A stretch of 37,124 nt of DNA from Flavobacteriales bacterium (GCA_009926125.1 RFPM01000009.1:1-37124), one strand, 5' to 3'. Shown: positions 1-9,198, counted from the stretch's first letter. A program made the numbers and translations. The notes: generated from the letters alone by a model not told the origin.

Positions 1-1994
1 ATATTTTAAATCGTTTGCCCTCCGTTGAAGTTGACCAAGAAGGTCGAGTTATGCTGCGTGGAGAAGGAACAGTAATTATTTTAATAGACGGGCGTCCAAG
101 CTCTCTTTCTGGTGGAAATGGAAAAACACTTTTAGATGCATTGCCTGCTAGCTCTGTAGATAGAATTGAAATTGTTACTAATCCATCTGCAAAATATGAC
201 CCAGACGGAACCTCAGGAATTATAAATATTGTTCTTAAGAAAAATAAACTCAAAGGATTCAATGGTTTAGTTTCTAGTAATATCGGTTCAGGGAATCTAA
301 AAAACGGTAATGTGCTCGAGGGATCACTGTCTTTGAGCTACCGAAATGCTGGTTTTAATGTCTACGGAAGTTACAACGAGCGCTATCTGGATGGTTATCG
401 AAATAACGATTCGTATATAAAACAAAGTCTAGGAAACAGCATCACGAGTATTTTAGATCAAAAAAGAACTGGCGGAGATTTAAATGCCGGAAGAACCTTT
501 AGACTTGGTGTAGACTTTAATTTAAAAGAACGAAATACAATTGGCTTATCAACAACAGGAAATGTAGGTCAACGAGATCGCACTGGAGATTTATGGAATT
601 CATCATACGATGAAATAGGAAATCTTACTCAATTCTGGCAAAGAACTTCCTACGATCCATCTCAACAAAAAAATATTGATGTAAATGTCAACTACAAATA
701 TGATTTAAAAAAACAAAGAGGGAATCTTATCGTAGACTTAAATAAATCCTTTGGAAATGATGCAACACAAGGATTCTATGAAGAAAATTATTTTAATTTA
801 GACTCCAGTATTTCCTCTACTCCTTCGTTGTTTCAGCGATTATTCAACAAAGAAAAAAACAATATTACAACAGCTCAAGTAGACTTTAGCTACCTTTTAC
901 CAAAAATAAGTGCTCGAATAGAAACTGGGTCAAAGATGATTCTCAGAAATCAAAAAGTTGATACCTATTCGGAGGAATACGATTCCTTAAGCCAACAATA
1001 TATAGAAAATAATTTAGCAAACTTTCTTTATTCCTACGATGAACAAATTTATAGCCTTTACGGAATTTATGGGCAGCAACTCGGGAAATTCAAATACCAA
1101 GGTGGTATTCGATTAGAAAAAGCGTATCAAATTCCAAACCTGATTTCAGATTCAATACGTATTGTAAATGATTATATGAACTTTTTTCCTTCAGCACATG
1201 TACGTTATTCCTTCTCAAAAAAATCAGAACTTGGATTGAGTTACAGCAAACGTATTACGAGAGCTGGATCTGGTGAACTAAATCCTTTTACAAGTTACTC
1301 TGATCCTTTTAATTTGAGGAAAGGGAACCCTTACTTACAACCAGAATTTATCAATTCATTTGACTTATCTTATACTTTAGAACAAAAAAAACTAAGTTTT
1401 TCTGCAAGTACATTCTATAGAAATAATACAGCAGTAATTTCTCGTGTGAAAGAATTTTACCCAGATAGCACGAGTGCAGTAACTTACAAAAACATTAATG
1501 AAACAAATAGTTTAGGAACAGAATTTACCATAAACTATAAACCATTTTTATGGTGGCGAACTACTTTTTCATACAATGGAAACTATATTTGGTATATTTC
1601 AAATCTAGAAGATTTACCAAATAGAGAAGGATTCAATCATAACTTTAAAGTTAATAGCACCATTGATTTTTGGAAAAAAACTGCTAGTATTCAGCTAAGT
1701 TATGCCTACAATGGACCAAGAATAACAATTCAAGGAACCGCCCAAAGACAAGGACCATTTGATATAGCCTTTGAAAAGAAATTCAATGAAGGAAAATGGT
1801 CAGTGGGAACTCGAGTTTCTGACGTATTTAATCAACAAGGTTTTATAATGGAATTAACACGAACAGACGTTTATCAAAAATCAGATTTTAAATGGCTAAC
1901 CCGAAGATTTTATGTGACTTTGAGTTACAAATTTGGTAAATTAGAAATATCAAACAAAAATAAAATGCTAGGAACTGAGGGAGGTGACAATTAA
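1..1994 (+). CDS. Outer membrane beta-barrel (TonB-dependent receptor-like) protein, 5' partial
   Basis: The reading frame is open at the window edge, so the N-terminus (signal peptide and probably a carboxypeptidase-like regulatory domain) is missing. The visible part starts in the plug domain: an ILIDGRPSSL segment, then IEIVTNPSAKYDPDGTSG and IINIVLKK, typical of the Bacteroidota outer-membrane beta-barrel family 3 (PF14905-type). The remaining roughly 550 residues are rich in alternating aromatic and polar strands and end in a final strand, FYVTLSYKFG, as expected of a barrel. The first possible start in the window is a TTG at 15, but nothing supports it as a real start because the homology-like sequence runs through it. 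The substrate cannot be told from sequence; proteins of this family are often envelope proteins without a proven transport role. It is followed after 56 bases by a TatA-like gene. Confidence 0.85.
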   Translation, partial: ILNRLPSVEVDQEGRVMLRGEGTVIILIDGRPSSLSGGNGKTLLDALPASSVDRIEIVTNPSAKYDPDGTSGIINIVLKKNKLKGFNGLVSSNIGSGNLKNGNVLEGSLSLSYRNAGFNVYGSYNERYLDGYRNNDSYIKQSLGNSITSILDQKRTGGDLNAGRTFRLGVDFNLKERNTIGLSTTGNVGQRDRTGDLWNSSYDEIGNLTQFWQRTSYDPSQQKNIDVNVNYKYDLKKQRGNLIVDLNKSFGNDATQGFYEENYFNLDSSISSTPSLFQRLFNKEKNNITTAQVDFSYLLPKISARIETGSKMILRNQKVDTYSEEYDSLSQQYIENNLANFLYSYDEQIYSLYGIYGQQLGKFKYQGGIRLEKAYQIPNLISDSIRIVNDYMNFFPSAHVRYSFSKKSELGLSYSKRITRAGSGELNPFTSYSDPFNLRKGNPYLQPEFINSFDLSYTLEQKKLSFSASTFYRNNTAVISRVKEFYPDSTSAVTYKNINETNSLGTEFTINYKPFLWWRTTFSYNGNYIWYISNLEDLPNREGFNHNFKVNSTIDFWKKTASIQLSYAYNGPRITIQGTAQRQGPFDIAFEKKFNEGKWSVGTRVSDVFNQQGFIMELTRTDVYQKSDFKWLTRRFYVTLSYKFGKLEISNKNKMLGTEGGDN

Positions 1995-2050
1995 ATACAA
2001 CGCTTTCGAATTTATTTCTTTCAAGAATAAAGTGTAATTTTACTGCTAAA

Positions 2051-2437
2051 ATGTTATTGCCACTCTTTTTAAATGATGTAGCTGGTTCTGAAATAATCGT
2101 CATTATTTTAGTTGTTCTTATTTTTTTTGGATCTAAAAGCATTCCAGGAATAGCCAAAACACTCGGAAAAACACTTTATCAAATTAAAAATGCCTCTGCT
2201 GAATTACAAAATGAAATTAAAAAATCAGGTTTTGATATAAAAGAAGATTTAAAAATAAGTAACTTAATTAAAGAGCAGCAAGAAGAAATAACACGTCCAA
2301 TGGATCAAGTTTATTCAGAAATAGAAAATACAATTCATTATTCTTCTGAAAATGTAAGTACTGAAAAAATAATACCAGAAAAGAAAGAAGTAATAAAAGA
2401 AGAGCTTAAACCGACAACTAAAAAAGTAGAAAAATGA
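2051..2437 (+). CDS. tatA: Sec-independent (twin-arginine) translocase TatA/TatE-like subunit
   Basis: A 128-residue protein with the TatA/B layout: a short N-terminus, one membrane helix at about residues 14-27 ([14 protein letters not shown]), the Phe-Gly hinge, then an amphipathic helix ([19 protein letters not shown]) continuing into a charged helical region, [14 protein letters not shown]. TatA forms the pore-like assembly that moves folded proteins across the inner membrane. The C-terminal tail of about 70 residues is longer than in minimal TatA and is acidic then Lys-rich, so a TatB-like role is possible. The stop overlaps the purE start (ATGA, 4 bases), which suggests translational coupling. 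A near-consensus -7 element (TAATTTTA, 2035-2042) lies just upstream, but it has one mismatch. Confidence 0.8.
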   Translation: MLLPLFLNDVAGSEIIVIILVVLIFFGSKSIPGIAKTLGKTLYQIKNASAELQNEIKKSGFDIKEDLKISNLIKEQQEEITRPMDQVYSEIENTIHYSSENVSTEKIIPEKKEVIKEELKPTTKKVEK

Positions 2438-2913
2438 TTCAAGTAGGAATAATTATGGGCAGTAAGTCAGATTTACCTGTTATGAAAGCTGCAAAGGAAT
2501 TTTTAGATGAAATTGGTATTTCTTGCGAATTAAAAATTGTTTCTGCACATCGAACACCGGAGTTGATGATTGAGTACGCTCAAAATGCTTCAGCAAGAGG
2601 CTTAAAAGTGATTATTGCAGGAGCTGGTGGCGCTGCGCATCTTCCGGGTATGACAGCATCTATGACCTCTCTTCCTGTAATTGGTGTCCCAATCAAATCT
2701 TCCAACTCAATAGATGGCTGGGATTCAATTTTAAGTATTCTTCAAATGCCAAATGGAATTCCTGTTGCAACAGTTGCTTTAAATGCAGCTAAAAATGCTG
2801 GAATTCTTGCAGCTAGAATAATTGGAAGTTTCGATAAATCAATTCAAGAAAAATTAGATGCCTACGCACTAACAATGAAAGAAACCGTAATTAAAAGCGG
2901 TGAGAATTTATAG
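2434..2913 (+). CDS. purE: N5-carboxyaminoimidazole ribonucleotide mutase (PurE)
   Basis: Class I PurE of normal length (159 aa). It converts N5-CAIR, the product of PurK, to CAIR in de novo purine synthesis in the cytoplasm. Visible signatures are GSKSD (residues 9-13), SAHRTPE with the catalytic His at 39, and [11 protein letters not shown] (63-73). The C-terminal part [16 protein letters not shown] is the usual octamer-forming helix. It overlaps the tatA stop by 4 bases and so is probably co-transcribed. purK is not in the window. The next gene is convergent; a weak 6-bp hairpin (2911-2916 with 2925-2930) lies in the 14-base gap. Confidence 0.95.
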   Translation: MIQVGIIMGSKSDLPVMKAAKEFLDEIGISCELKIVSAHRTPELMIEYAQNASARGLKVIIAGAGGAAHLPGMTASMTSLPVIGVPIKSSNSIDGWDSILSILQMPNGIPVATVALNAAKNAGILAARIIGSFDKSIQEKLDAYALTMKETVIKSGENL

Positions 2914-2927
2914 TTTTATACTACAAA

Positions 2928-4226
2928 CTAGTTATACAACAAATATTTCTTTCGGATATCTAAAAATTTATCCAAGCCCGGCTTCCAAGTTTCCCGTATT
3001 TCTCTTGCTGACCAGCCTTTTGCTAACTGCTCTTTTAAACTAGCTGTTCCTGCTAATCGATTAAAGAAATTAACTTGATCTATAAAAGCTGTAGAATCCC
3101 CCAATAAATCCCTTGCAAGTAGTAAATAATTTAGATTGATCTCATAGGTTCTTCGCATAGATTTTTTAGACAAATCATAACCGGTGCAGGTTTTATTAAC
3201 ATGTAAAGGATTTTTAGCGCCTAGTTGGGGAATTGGAGTAAAAGAAAAACTTCCAGAAGGAAATTTTGGATGACCAAAAACCTCAAAAGGTTTTTCAGTT
3301 CCTCTCCCAATACTTACAGTTGTTGCTTCAAAAAAACAGAGACTCGGATAAAGAGATATCGCTTCATCTGATTTTAAATTTGGAGATGGAGAAATTGGAA
3401 GACTATATTTTGTTTTATGGGTATAATTTTTACAAGGTATTATCCAAAGATTACAAGATGCAGACCTACTTAACCATCCTTCACCATTAACCATCATTGC
3501 GTATTCTCCAATTGTCATTCCATAAACTACCGGAACTGGATGCATTCCAACAAAGGATTTGTATGCTGGTTCTAAAACTGGTCCGTCCACATAATGTCCG
3601 TTTGGATTTGGTCTGTCTAAAACTAATAATTGCTTATTATTTTCCGCACAAGCTTCCATTACATAATGAAGTGTTGAAATAAATGTATAAAACCGAACAC
3701 CCACATCCTGAATATCATATATTACAATATCAACATCTTCAAGTTGGCTAGCGGAGGGCTTTTTATTATTTCCATATAAAGAATAGAGAGGAAGACATGT
3801 TTTTTCATCAACTGAATGATCAATTTTTTCTCCAGCATCAATATCTCCTCGAAATCCGTGCTCTGGAGAGAATACTTTAACAACATTTAAATTTAAAGCG
3901 AGAAGAGTATCTACTAAATGAAGATTTTTTACCATTGAAGTTTGATTAGCAACAACTGCAATTCTTTTTCCAACAAGTGAATCAACAAATAAATGAAGGC
4001 GATCAATTCCTAAAATGGGATTTTTGGGACTTTGAAAAAGGTACATTTTAGCATTATCAATGCGTAAAGAATCTTCTCTAATAATAATTGTACCTGAAAT
4101 TGAGGATTCTCCTTTTACTTTTTGAGAACAAGAAATAAGTAAAAACACTAAAATAGTTTCAAGACAAAGAACCTTTCCGTATTTTTGAAACAAAAACAAA
4201 ATAGTTGTGTCTTTCGAATTTTTCAT
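2928..4226 (-). CDS. namZ: Secreted exo-beta-N-acetylmuramidase NamZ family (DUF1343) lipoprotein
   Basis: DUF1343 protein of 432 aa, the family whose characterised members cleave terminal MurNAc from peptidoglycan fragments (NamZ). Recognisable segments are GKRIAVVANQTS, the signature FSPEHGFRG, IVIYDIQDVGVRFYT, LLVLDRPNPNGHYVDGP and SIGRGTEKPFEVFGHP. The start chosen is MKNSKD at 4226, which gives a hydrophobic signal and a lipobox-like LLISC; TTG starts a little downstream would give a shorter signal. The frame remains open to 4559, but that extension lies inside the oppositely oriented permease gene and has no family features, so I reject it. The gene suits cell-wall recycling, as do mpl and apbE-type envelope genes elsewhere here. 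Its 5' end overlaps the divergent permease gene by 20 bases. A TATTTTTG element on this strand (4249-4242) could serve as promoter. Confidence 0.88.
   Translation of the reverse strand: MKNSKDTTILFLFQKYGKVLCLETILVFLLISCSQKVKGESSISGTIIIREDSLRIDNAKMYLFQSPKNPILGIDRLHLFVDSLVGKRIAVVANQTSMVKNLHLVDTLLALNLNVVKVFSPEHGFRGDIDAGEKIDHSVDEKTCLPLYSLYGNNKKPSASQLEDVDIVIYDIQDVGVRFYTFISTLHYVMEACAENNKQLLVLDRPNPNGHYVDGPVLEPAYKSFVGMHPVPVVYGMTIGEYAMMVNGEGWLSRSASCNLWIIPCKNYTHKTKYSLPISPSPNLKSDEAISLYPSLCFFEATTVSIGRGTEKPFEVFGHPKFPSGSFSFTPIPQLGAKNPLHVNKTCTGYDLSKKSMRRTYEINLNYLLLARDLLGDSTAFIDQVNFFNRLAGTASLKEQLAKGWSAREIRETWKPGLDKFLDIRKKYLLYN
4180..4187 (+). promoter_or_regulatory. Candidate -7 element (TATTTTTG) for the FtsX-like permease
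   Basis: An exact match to the Bacteroidota -7 consensus TAnnTTTG, 19 bases before the GTG start and inside the 5' coding part of namZ. No convincing -33 TTG is visible at the usual distance, so confidence is limited. Confidence 0.4.
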
Positions 4227-5886
4227 ATCTAATCGTATCGTCAAAAATAAGACGCAAGATAAAAAAGTTTCTAAACCAATTGTGCGTATATCTGTCATAA
4301 GTATTGCACTAGCAATTGTTGTTAACTTAATTACTATTGCTATTGTAACGGGCTTCCAAAATGAAATTCGAAAAAAAATTACCGGTTTTAATGCTCCACT
4401 ATTTATATCAAAAGTTGGCTCTACAAGTATTTTTGAATGTGACCCAATACAGAAAAACGAGCAACTGGCTACAGAAATAAAAAAGATAGAGTATATCACT
4501 AAAATAAATCCTGTATCATATAAACCTGGCTTGTTACAATCTTTAAAGTTCATAGACACGCTTAAATTACTGAATGGAAAGGATTCACTTATTCAAAGAC
4601 AGGAAATTTTAGGTGTTTTAATGAAAGGAGTTTCTAAAAGTTATAATTGGGATTTCATAAAAAAAAACTTGAGCATTGGGCGCTTACCCAATTACAATCA
4701 AGCTAACTTATCAAATGAAATAATCTTATCAGAAAAAATTTGCGCACTTCTAAACTTTAAACTCAATGACGAAATCAGGTGCTTTTTTATGAAAGAACAA
4801 CCATTAGCTCGTGGATATAAAATTGTTGGTATTTTTAAAACAGGATTAGAAGATTACGACAAAAAAATTGTTTTTTGTGATTTAAGAGAAATACAAAAAC
4901 TAAATGAGTACAGTATTGCCTCTTCAATTGAAATAGATGACTCATTACACAATTTAAATTCAATAGTTTGTAGAGCAAAAGTAAGTACTAATGCAACAAA
5001 TCTTTTATTCGATTGGGGAAATGGACCTGATATTTATTCCGGTTTTTACTTAAAGCAATTGAGAGATACAACAATTCGTTTGATTTTACATGATATGAAT
5101 TACAAAACCAATAAATCAATTCCAATAGATACTAGTTTTTTGATAATAAATGTAGAAAATCCTCTTTTGTGTATTGATATATTGAAAAACAAAGATGGAA
5201 CTATAAAAATTAATGAACTTAACGATGACGAATATAGCTTAGCTTCAAAACAAGGGAGAATACTTGTTAAATCAATTCCTGGAAAAGGCAATTATGAAAA
5301 CTATATTGCTGGATATGAAATTGAAGTGGAGGGATGGAAAAATATAGAGCAAGTGAAGCAAAAGTTAAAAGAAATGATTGAAATGAGACCTGACAAAAAT
5401 GGGCAGCTACTGCAAGTTAGTAGTGTAGAGGATAATGAAACTGATTTGTTTGCTTGGTTAAGCTTCCTAGATATCAATGTTCTTATCATTATTATTCTGA
5501 TGCTTATAATTGGAATTATTAATGTAGGATCTGCAATGTTGGTGATTATCGTTGTTAGTACAAACCTTATCGGAATTCTAAAAGCAATGGGGGCAACAAA
5601 TTGGAGTATTCGCAAAATCTTCCTTTATCAAGCTGCTTATCTTATTATAAAAGGATTATTCTATGGGAATTTAATTGGAATAAGCTTATGTTGGCTTCAA
5701 AGTACATTTGGTATAATTTCCTTAGATCCAGAAATCTATTACATTGAAAAAGTTCCAATTGAGCTAACATTTTTTAGTTGGCTAATTATCAATGTTATCA
5801 CCTTTTTTGTTTGTATTGTCTCCTTAATTCTCCCTAGCTTTGTTGTTACTCGTATTAGCCCGACAAAAGCCATCCGTTTTAATTAA
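4207..5886 (+). CDS. FtsX/LolE-like ABC transporter permease
   Basis: A 559-aa membrane protein with FtsX-family topology: one membrane helix near residues 27-50, a large extracytoplasmic domain, then three helices near 418-450, 475-500 and 520-545. Family-like motifs are GILKAMGATNWSIRKIFLYQ and the C-terminal RISPTKAIRF. Such permeases act with an ATPase in lipoprotein release or envelope remodelling; no ATPase gene is adjacent. The start is a GTG at 4207, because the sequence MSFEFFISNRIV fits the N-terminal end of the family; an ATG is not available. It is longer than the usual 400 or so residues because of about 130 extra residues (roughly 235-365) in the extracytoplasmic domain. A TATTTTTG element at 4180-4187 lies 19 bases upstream, inside namZ. 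Confidence 0.82.
   Translation: MSFEFFISNRIVKNKTQDKKVSKPIVRISVISIALAIVVNLITIAIVTGFQNEIRKKITGFNAPLFISKVGSTSIFECDPIQKNEQLATEIKKIEYITKINPVSYKPGLLQSLKFIDTLKLLNGKDSLIQRQEILGVLMKGVSKSYNWDFIKKNLSIGRLPNYNQANLSNEIILSEKICALLNFKLNDEIRCFFMKEQPLARGYKIVGIFKTGLEDYDKKIVFCDLREIQKLNEYSIASSIEIDDSLHNLNSIVCRAKVSTNATNLLFDWGNGPDIYSGFYLKQLRDTTIRLILHDMNYKTNKSIPIDTSFLIINVENPLLCIDILKNKDGTIKINELNDDEYSLASKQGRILVKSIPGKGNYENYIAGYEIEVEGWKNIEQVKQKLKEMIEMRPDKNGQLLQVSSVEDNETDLFAWLSFLDINVLIIIILMLIIGIINVGSAMLVIIVVSTNLIGILKAMGATNWSIRKIFLYQAAYLIIKGLFYGNLIGISLCWLQSTFGIISLDPEIYYIEKVPIELTFFSWLIINVITFFVCIVSLILPSFVVTRISPTKAIRFN
4242..4249 (-). promoter_or_regulatory. Candidate -7 element (TATTTTTG) for namZ
   Basis: On the minus strand this reads TATTTTTG, an exact TAnnTTTG match 15 bases before the namZ ATG, lying inside the 5' part of the divergent permease gene. 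The nearest upstream TTG is about 27 bases away, longer than usual, so this is tentative. Confidence 0.35.
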
Positions 5887-5891
5887 ATAAG

Positions 5892-6413
5892 ATGATATTT
5901 AAACCTGGTGACAAAGTTAGTATTCTGAACGAAAGTGGATTTTTCATATTTTTAAATGATAAAAATAATAGAGCTCTAATTCAAGATGAGAATGGATTTG
6001 AACGCATCGTTGATTACCGATTTATTCTAATCTATAAAGTATTTCAAGTTACTGATACATATTTAAAAGCTGAGGATAGAATACTAAAAAAACCAACTTT
6101 AAAAATACCTACAACTATTCCAGAAATCGATTTACACATTGAAAAATTATTAGAAAATAGTTCTCACCTAAGCGCACACGAAAAATTTTTATTTCAATTG
6201 GATATCTTTAAGAAGTTCACAAATAAAATGTTAACAGAAAGACAGAGTAAATTTGTGGTTATCCATGGAGCTGGGGAAGGAAAATTAAAGAGTGAAATTC
6301 AATTTTTATTACAATCAAGAAAAGGATTTAGAATGCACGATAAACATGTTTCAAACGGAAAAGTAGGAGCATCTCTAATTGAAGTTTTTTTATCTGAAGC
6401 TGATAAATTTTAG
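5892..6413 (+). CDS. Small Smr-domain protein with DUF2027-like N-terminus
   Basis: A 173-aa protein. The C-terminal half is an Smr (MutS2 C-terminal) domain: EIDLHIEKL (78-86, the LDLH-type motif) and FVVIHGAGEGKLKSEI (121-136, the HGxGxG motif). Smr domains bind nucleic acid and often have nuclease activity. The N-terminal part (GDKVSILNESGFF...DENGFERIVDYRFI) resembles the barrel-like start of Bacteroidota DUF2027 proteins, but the protein is shorter than those, lacking most of the middle region. The start at 5892 follows the permease stop by 5 bases, so the two are probably co-transcribed. The precise substrate is unknown. Confidence 0.78.
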   Translation: MIFKPGDKVSILNESGFFIFLNDKNNRALIQDENGFERIVDYRFILIYKVFQVTDTYLKAEDRILKKPTLKIPTTIPEIDLHIEKLLENSSHLSAHEKFLFQLDIFKKFTNKMLTERQSKFVVIHGAGEGKLKSEIQFLLQSRKGFRMHDKHVSNGKVGASLIEVFLSEADKF

Positions 6414-6446
6414 GTCTATTTATTTTAAGACATAAGGAGTAAAGAA

Positions 6447-7262
6447 CTATTTTTTCCAGTCCCAGCATACATTTTCTTTCCCTAATCGAAAAGTGAGCAT
6501 TGCACCAGCATATACATACCAATCACTTGTTCTTGAATTTCCTCTAATACCGTAGCGCGTTCCATCTATACTTTGATTTGAGATCGAACCTGCAAGCGTG
6601 CCATTTAAAGAGGGAATAAGATTTGTGTTAGGATAATAAGTTGCACCAACATCATCTATATAATCTGTGAATGTTTTGCGAATAGCCACATCAAAACTAA
6701 ATGCCGCAGATTTACCTAAAGAAAATTTTGCACCCAAACCAATAGGGATACAAAGTTGTACTTTATTATACCTTTGACCCCCAATTTGTCCTTCAGTTCC
6801 CAGAGGCTGAAGTGCGATTTCTTGGCCATTATAGTTTGTTTTAGGATTCATATAAAAAGCACCGAATTGAGCTAAAATATAGGCTGTTCCAGGATAGCGC
6901 TTATGCCCTAATTGAAATGGTAAGTAATGAAACTCAATTCCTCCTACAAGCTCGTGAATGTCTGTGTGAAAATTTAAATCTCTATTTTTATTAATGGTAA
7001 TCTTTGAATCTTTATCATCCGCATCCAAGCTACCATAAGTATAATTAAAACGAAGGGTTAAACGTGAATGGTAATTAAAACGATACATCAATCCACCTGC
7101 TAAATTGGTTTCATAAAACGGTCTAAATTGATTTAAATCGCCAATATAATACATTGTACCTAGTGAAACTCCAAGTTCTGAGCGCGTCCAATTGTTAGAC
7201 TGTTGTGCATAAAATTTAAGACAACTAAGACAAATAAATAAAGAAAATAGAAGCTTTTTCAC
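6447..7262 (-). CDS. DUF6089 / PorG-like outer membrane beta-barrel protein
   Basis: A 271-aa protein with a Sec signal peptide (MKKLLFSLFICLSCLKFYAQ) and an eight-strand-like barrel. Signatures of the DUF6089 family are LGVSLGTMYYIGDL at the start of the mature protein, HTDIHELVGGIEFHYLPF, the central FAFDVAIRKTFTDYID-like segment (here SFDVAIRKTFTDYIDDVGAT) and the late YYPNTN. The T9SS component PorG of Porphyromonas belongs to this family, so a role in type IX secretion is possible but not proven; several paralogues often exist. It is convergent with the Smr gene and lies 82 bases after typA on the same strand. No perfect promoter element is visible upstream. Confidence 0.72.
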   Translation of the reverse strand: MKKLLFSLFICLSCLKFYAQQSNNWTRSELGVSLGTMYYIGDLNQFRPFYETNLAGGLMYRFNYHSRLTLRFNYTYGSLDADDKDSKITINKNRDLNFHTDIHELVGGIEFHYLPFQLGHKRYPGTAYILAQFGAFYMNPKTNYNGQEIALQPLGTEGQIGGQRYNKVQLCIPIGLGAKFSLGKSAAFSFDVAIRKTFTDYIDDVGATYYPNTNLIPSLNGTLAGSISNQSIDGTRYGIRGNSRTSDWYVYAGAMLTFRLGKENVCWDWKK

Positions 7263-7344
7263 TTGTTATTTAACGTTTTAAAGCTAAAATTATTACATTT
7301 TGTAGTACTTTGAGTAAAAAGTAAAGACAATAAAATAGAAAAAC

Positions 7345-9147
7345 TTATGAAATTTTAATACCTCTTTTACGCTCCGTTTCCTTTAATAATACTTTTCTAA
7401 TACGAAGATTTTGAGGAGTTACTTCAACATATTCATCACCTTGAATGTATTCCAAGCACTCTTCTAAACTAAAGAGTTTTGGAGGAGCAAGTCGAACCTT
7501 TTCGTCAGCACCTGAAGAGCGCATATTCGACATTTTCTTAGTCTTTGTTACATTAACACATAAATCACCAGCACGAGAATTTTCACCAATAACTTGTCCT
7601 TCATAAATATTTTCATTTGGTGAAATAAAGAATTTCCCGCGTTCTTGAAGATTATTTAAAGAAAAAGGTATTGATGTTCCTTGCTCTAAAGAAATTAAAG
7701 AACCATTTTGTCGACCAGAAATTTCGCCTTTATAAGGTTGATATTCAACAAATCGATGATTCATAATTGCTTCACCAGCAGTTTGCGTTAATAAATAATT
7801 TCGGAGCCCTATAATACCACGCGAAGGAATTTCAAAAGTAATAATCATACGTTCACCTTTTGGAACCATGTTTTTCATTTCCCCTTTTCGTTTTGTAACA
7901 GCTTCAACTGCAGTTCCACTATGAATTTCAGGTAAATCAATTGTCAATTCTTCAACTGGTTCGCATTTAACACCCGTAACTTCTTTAATGATAACTTGAG
8001 GTTGTCCAACCTGCATTTCATATCCTTCACGACGCATTGTTTCAATTAAAACTGATAAATGCAAAACACCTCTTCCAAAAACCATCCATTTATCTGCTTT
8101 GTCGGTATCTGAAACACGCAGCGCAAGATTTTTTTCTAATTCTTTTTGAAGTCGATCTGAAATGTGTCGAGATGTTACAAATTTTCCTTCCTTTCCAAAG
8201 AATGGAGAATCATTTATAGAAAAAAGCATACTCATAGTTGGCTCATCCATCTTAATTGTTGGCAATGGCTCTGGATTTTCTGCATCACAAATAGAATCTC
8301 CAATTTCAAAACCTTCTATTCCGGTAATTGCGCAAATATCTCCTGCTTGAACATGAGTAACTTTTCTCCGTTCAATTCCCTCAAAAACAAAAATCTCTTT
8401 AATTCTGTGCTTTTGTAAAGTTCCATCAGATTTAGAAACAAGAATAGCCTGATTTTCTTTGATTTCTCCTCGTGTTAAGCGACCAATAGCAATTCTACCA
8501 ACGTAAGAAGAATAGTCCAAAGATGTAATTAACATTTGAGTATTTCCTTCTTGGATAGTAATTGGCGGAAAATACTCTAAAATTGTATCAAGAAGTGCTG
8601 AAATATTATTCGTAGGTTGCTTCCAATCTTCCGACATCCAACCATTTTTTGCAGAACCATATATTGTAGGAAAGTTTAGCTGTTCTTCAGTTGCATCCAA
8701 CTCAAACATTAAATCAAAGACTTTTTCATGCACCTCATCTGGCGTACAATTTTCTTTGTCAACCTTATTAATAACCAATAAAGGTTTCAATCCTAGAGCT
8801 AGGGCTTTTCCAAGAACAAAGCGAGTTTGGGGCATTGGGCCTTCAAAGGCGTCAACTAGTAAGCAAACACCGTCTGCCATATTTAAAACTCGTTCCACTT
8901 CTCCCCCAAAGTCTGCGTGACCGGGAGTGTCAATGATATTAATTTTTGTGCCTTTGTAAAGAACAGATACATTTTTTGAAACGATCGTGATTCCTCTTTC
9001 ACGTTCCAAATCGTTGTTATCCATAATTAAATCTCCCGTAAGACGCTCTCTCTCGTTTTCAACATTACCTGCTTCAATCATTTTATCAACCAAGGTAGTT
9101 TTACCATGGTCAACGTGAGCTATGATTGCAATATTCCTTATTTCCAT
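7345..9147 (-). CDS. typA: Translational GTPase TypA/BipA
   Basis: A full-length (600 aa) ribosome-associated GTPase of the EF-G-like family, involved in ribosome assembly and stress or cold adaptation. Visible G motifs are AHVDHGKTT (10-18, G1), RGITI (51-55, G2), DTPGHADF (73-80, G3) and NKVD (127-130, G4). Family-specific later segments include GRGVLHLSVLIETMRREGYE, KGEMKNMVPKGERMI and the C-terminal TKTKKMSNMRSSGADEKVRL, the TypA hallmark. It starts 51 bases after the stop of the DEAD-box helicase gene on the same strand with no promoter match in between, so the two are probably an operon. Both products act in RNA or ribosome work under cold stress. Confidence 0.97.
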   Translation of the reverse strand: MEIRNIAIIAHVDHGKTTLVDKMIEAGNVENERERLTGDLIMDNNDLERERGITIVSKNVSVLYKGTKINIIDTPGHADFGGEVERVLNMADGVCLLVDAFEGPMPQTRFVLGKALALGLKPLLVINKVDKENCTPDEVHEKVFDLMFELDATEEQLNFPTIYGSAKNGWMSEDWKQPTNNISALLDTILEYFPPITIQEGNTQMLITSLDYSSYVGRIAIGRLTRGEIKENQAILVSKSDGTLQKHRIKEIFVFEGIERRKVTHVQAGDICAITGIEGFEIGDSICDAENPEPLPTIKMDEPTMSMLFSINDSPFFGKEGKFVTSRHISDRLQKELEKNLALRVSDTDKADKWMVFGRGVLHLSVLIETMRREGYEMQVGQPQVIIKEVTGVKCEPVEELTIDLPEIHSGTAVEAVTKRKGEMKNMVPKGERMIITFEIPSRGIIGLRNYLLTQTAGEAIMNHRFVEYQPYKGEISGRQNGSLISLEQGTSIPFSLNNLQERGKFFISPNENIYEGQVIGENSRAGDLCVNVTKTKKMSNMRSSGADEKVRLAPPKLFSLEECLEYIQGDEYVEVTPQNLRIRKVLLKETERKRGIKIS

Positions 9148-9198
9148 TTAATCTTTTATTTTATAAAACAACTTTAAGACTGTTTTTGAATGATATTA

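Noticed and set aside
1888-2157. Minus-strand frame of 89 codons across the receptor/tatA junction
   Set aside because: It lies opposite two supported genes and has no recognisable features.
2911-2930. Hairpin between purE and namZ as a two-way terminator
   Set aside because: Only 6 A/T-rich pairs with an 8-base loop; too weak to call.
4227-4559. A 111-codon N-terminal extension of the namZ protein
   Set aside because: It is antisense to the permease coding region, lacks family sequence, and would bury the lipoprotein signal.
8037-8418. Several overlapping plus-strand frames inside typA
   Set aside because: Antisense shadows of a well-supported gene, with biased composition and no family sequence.
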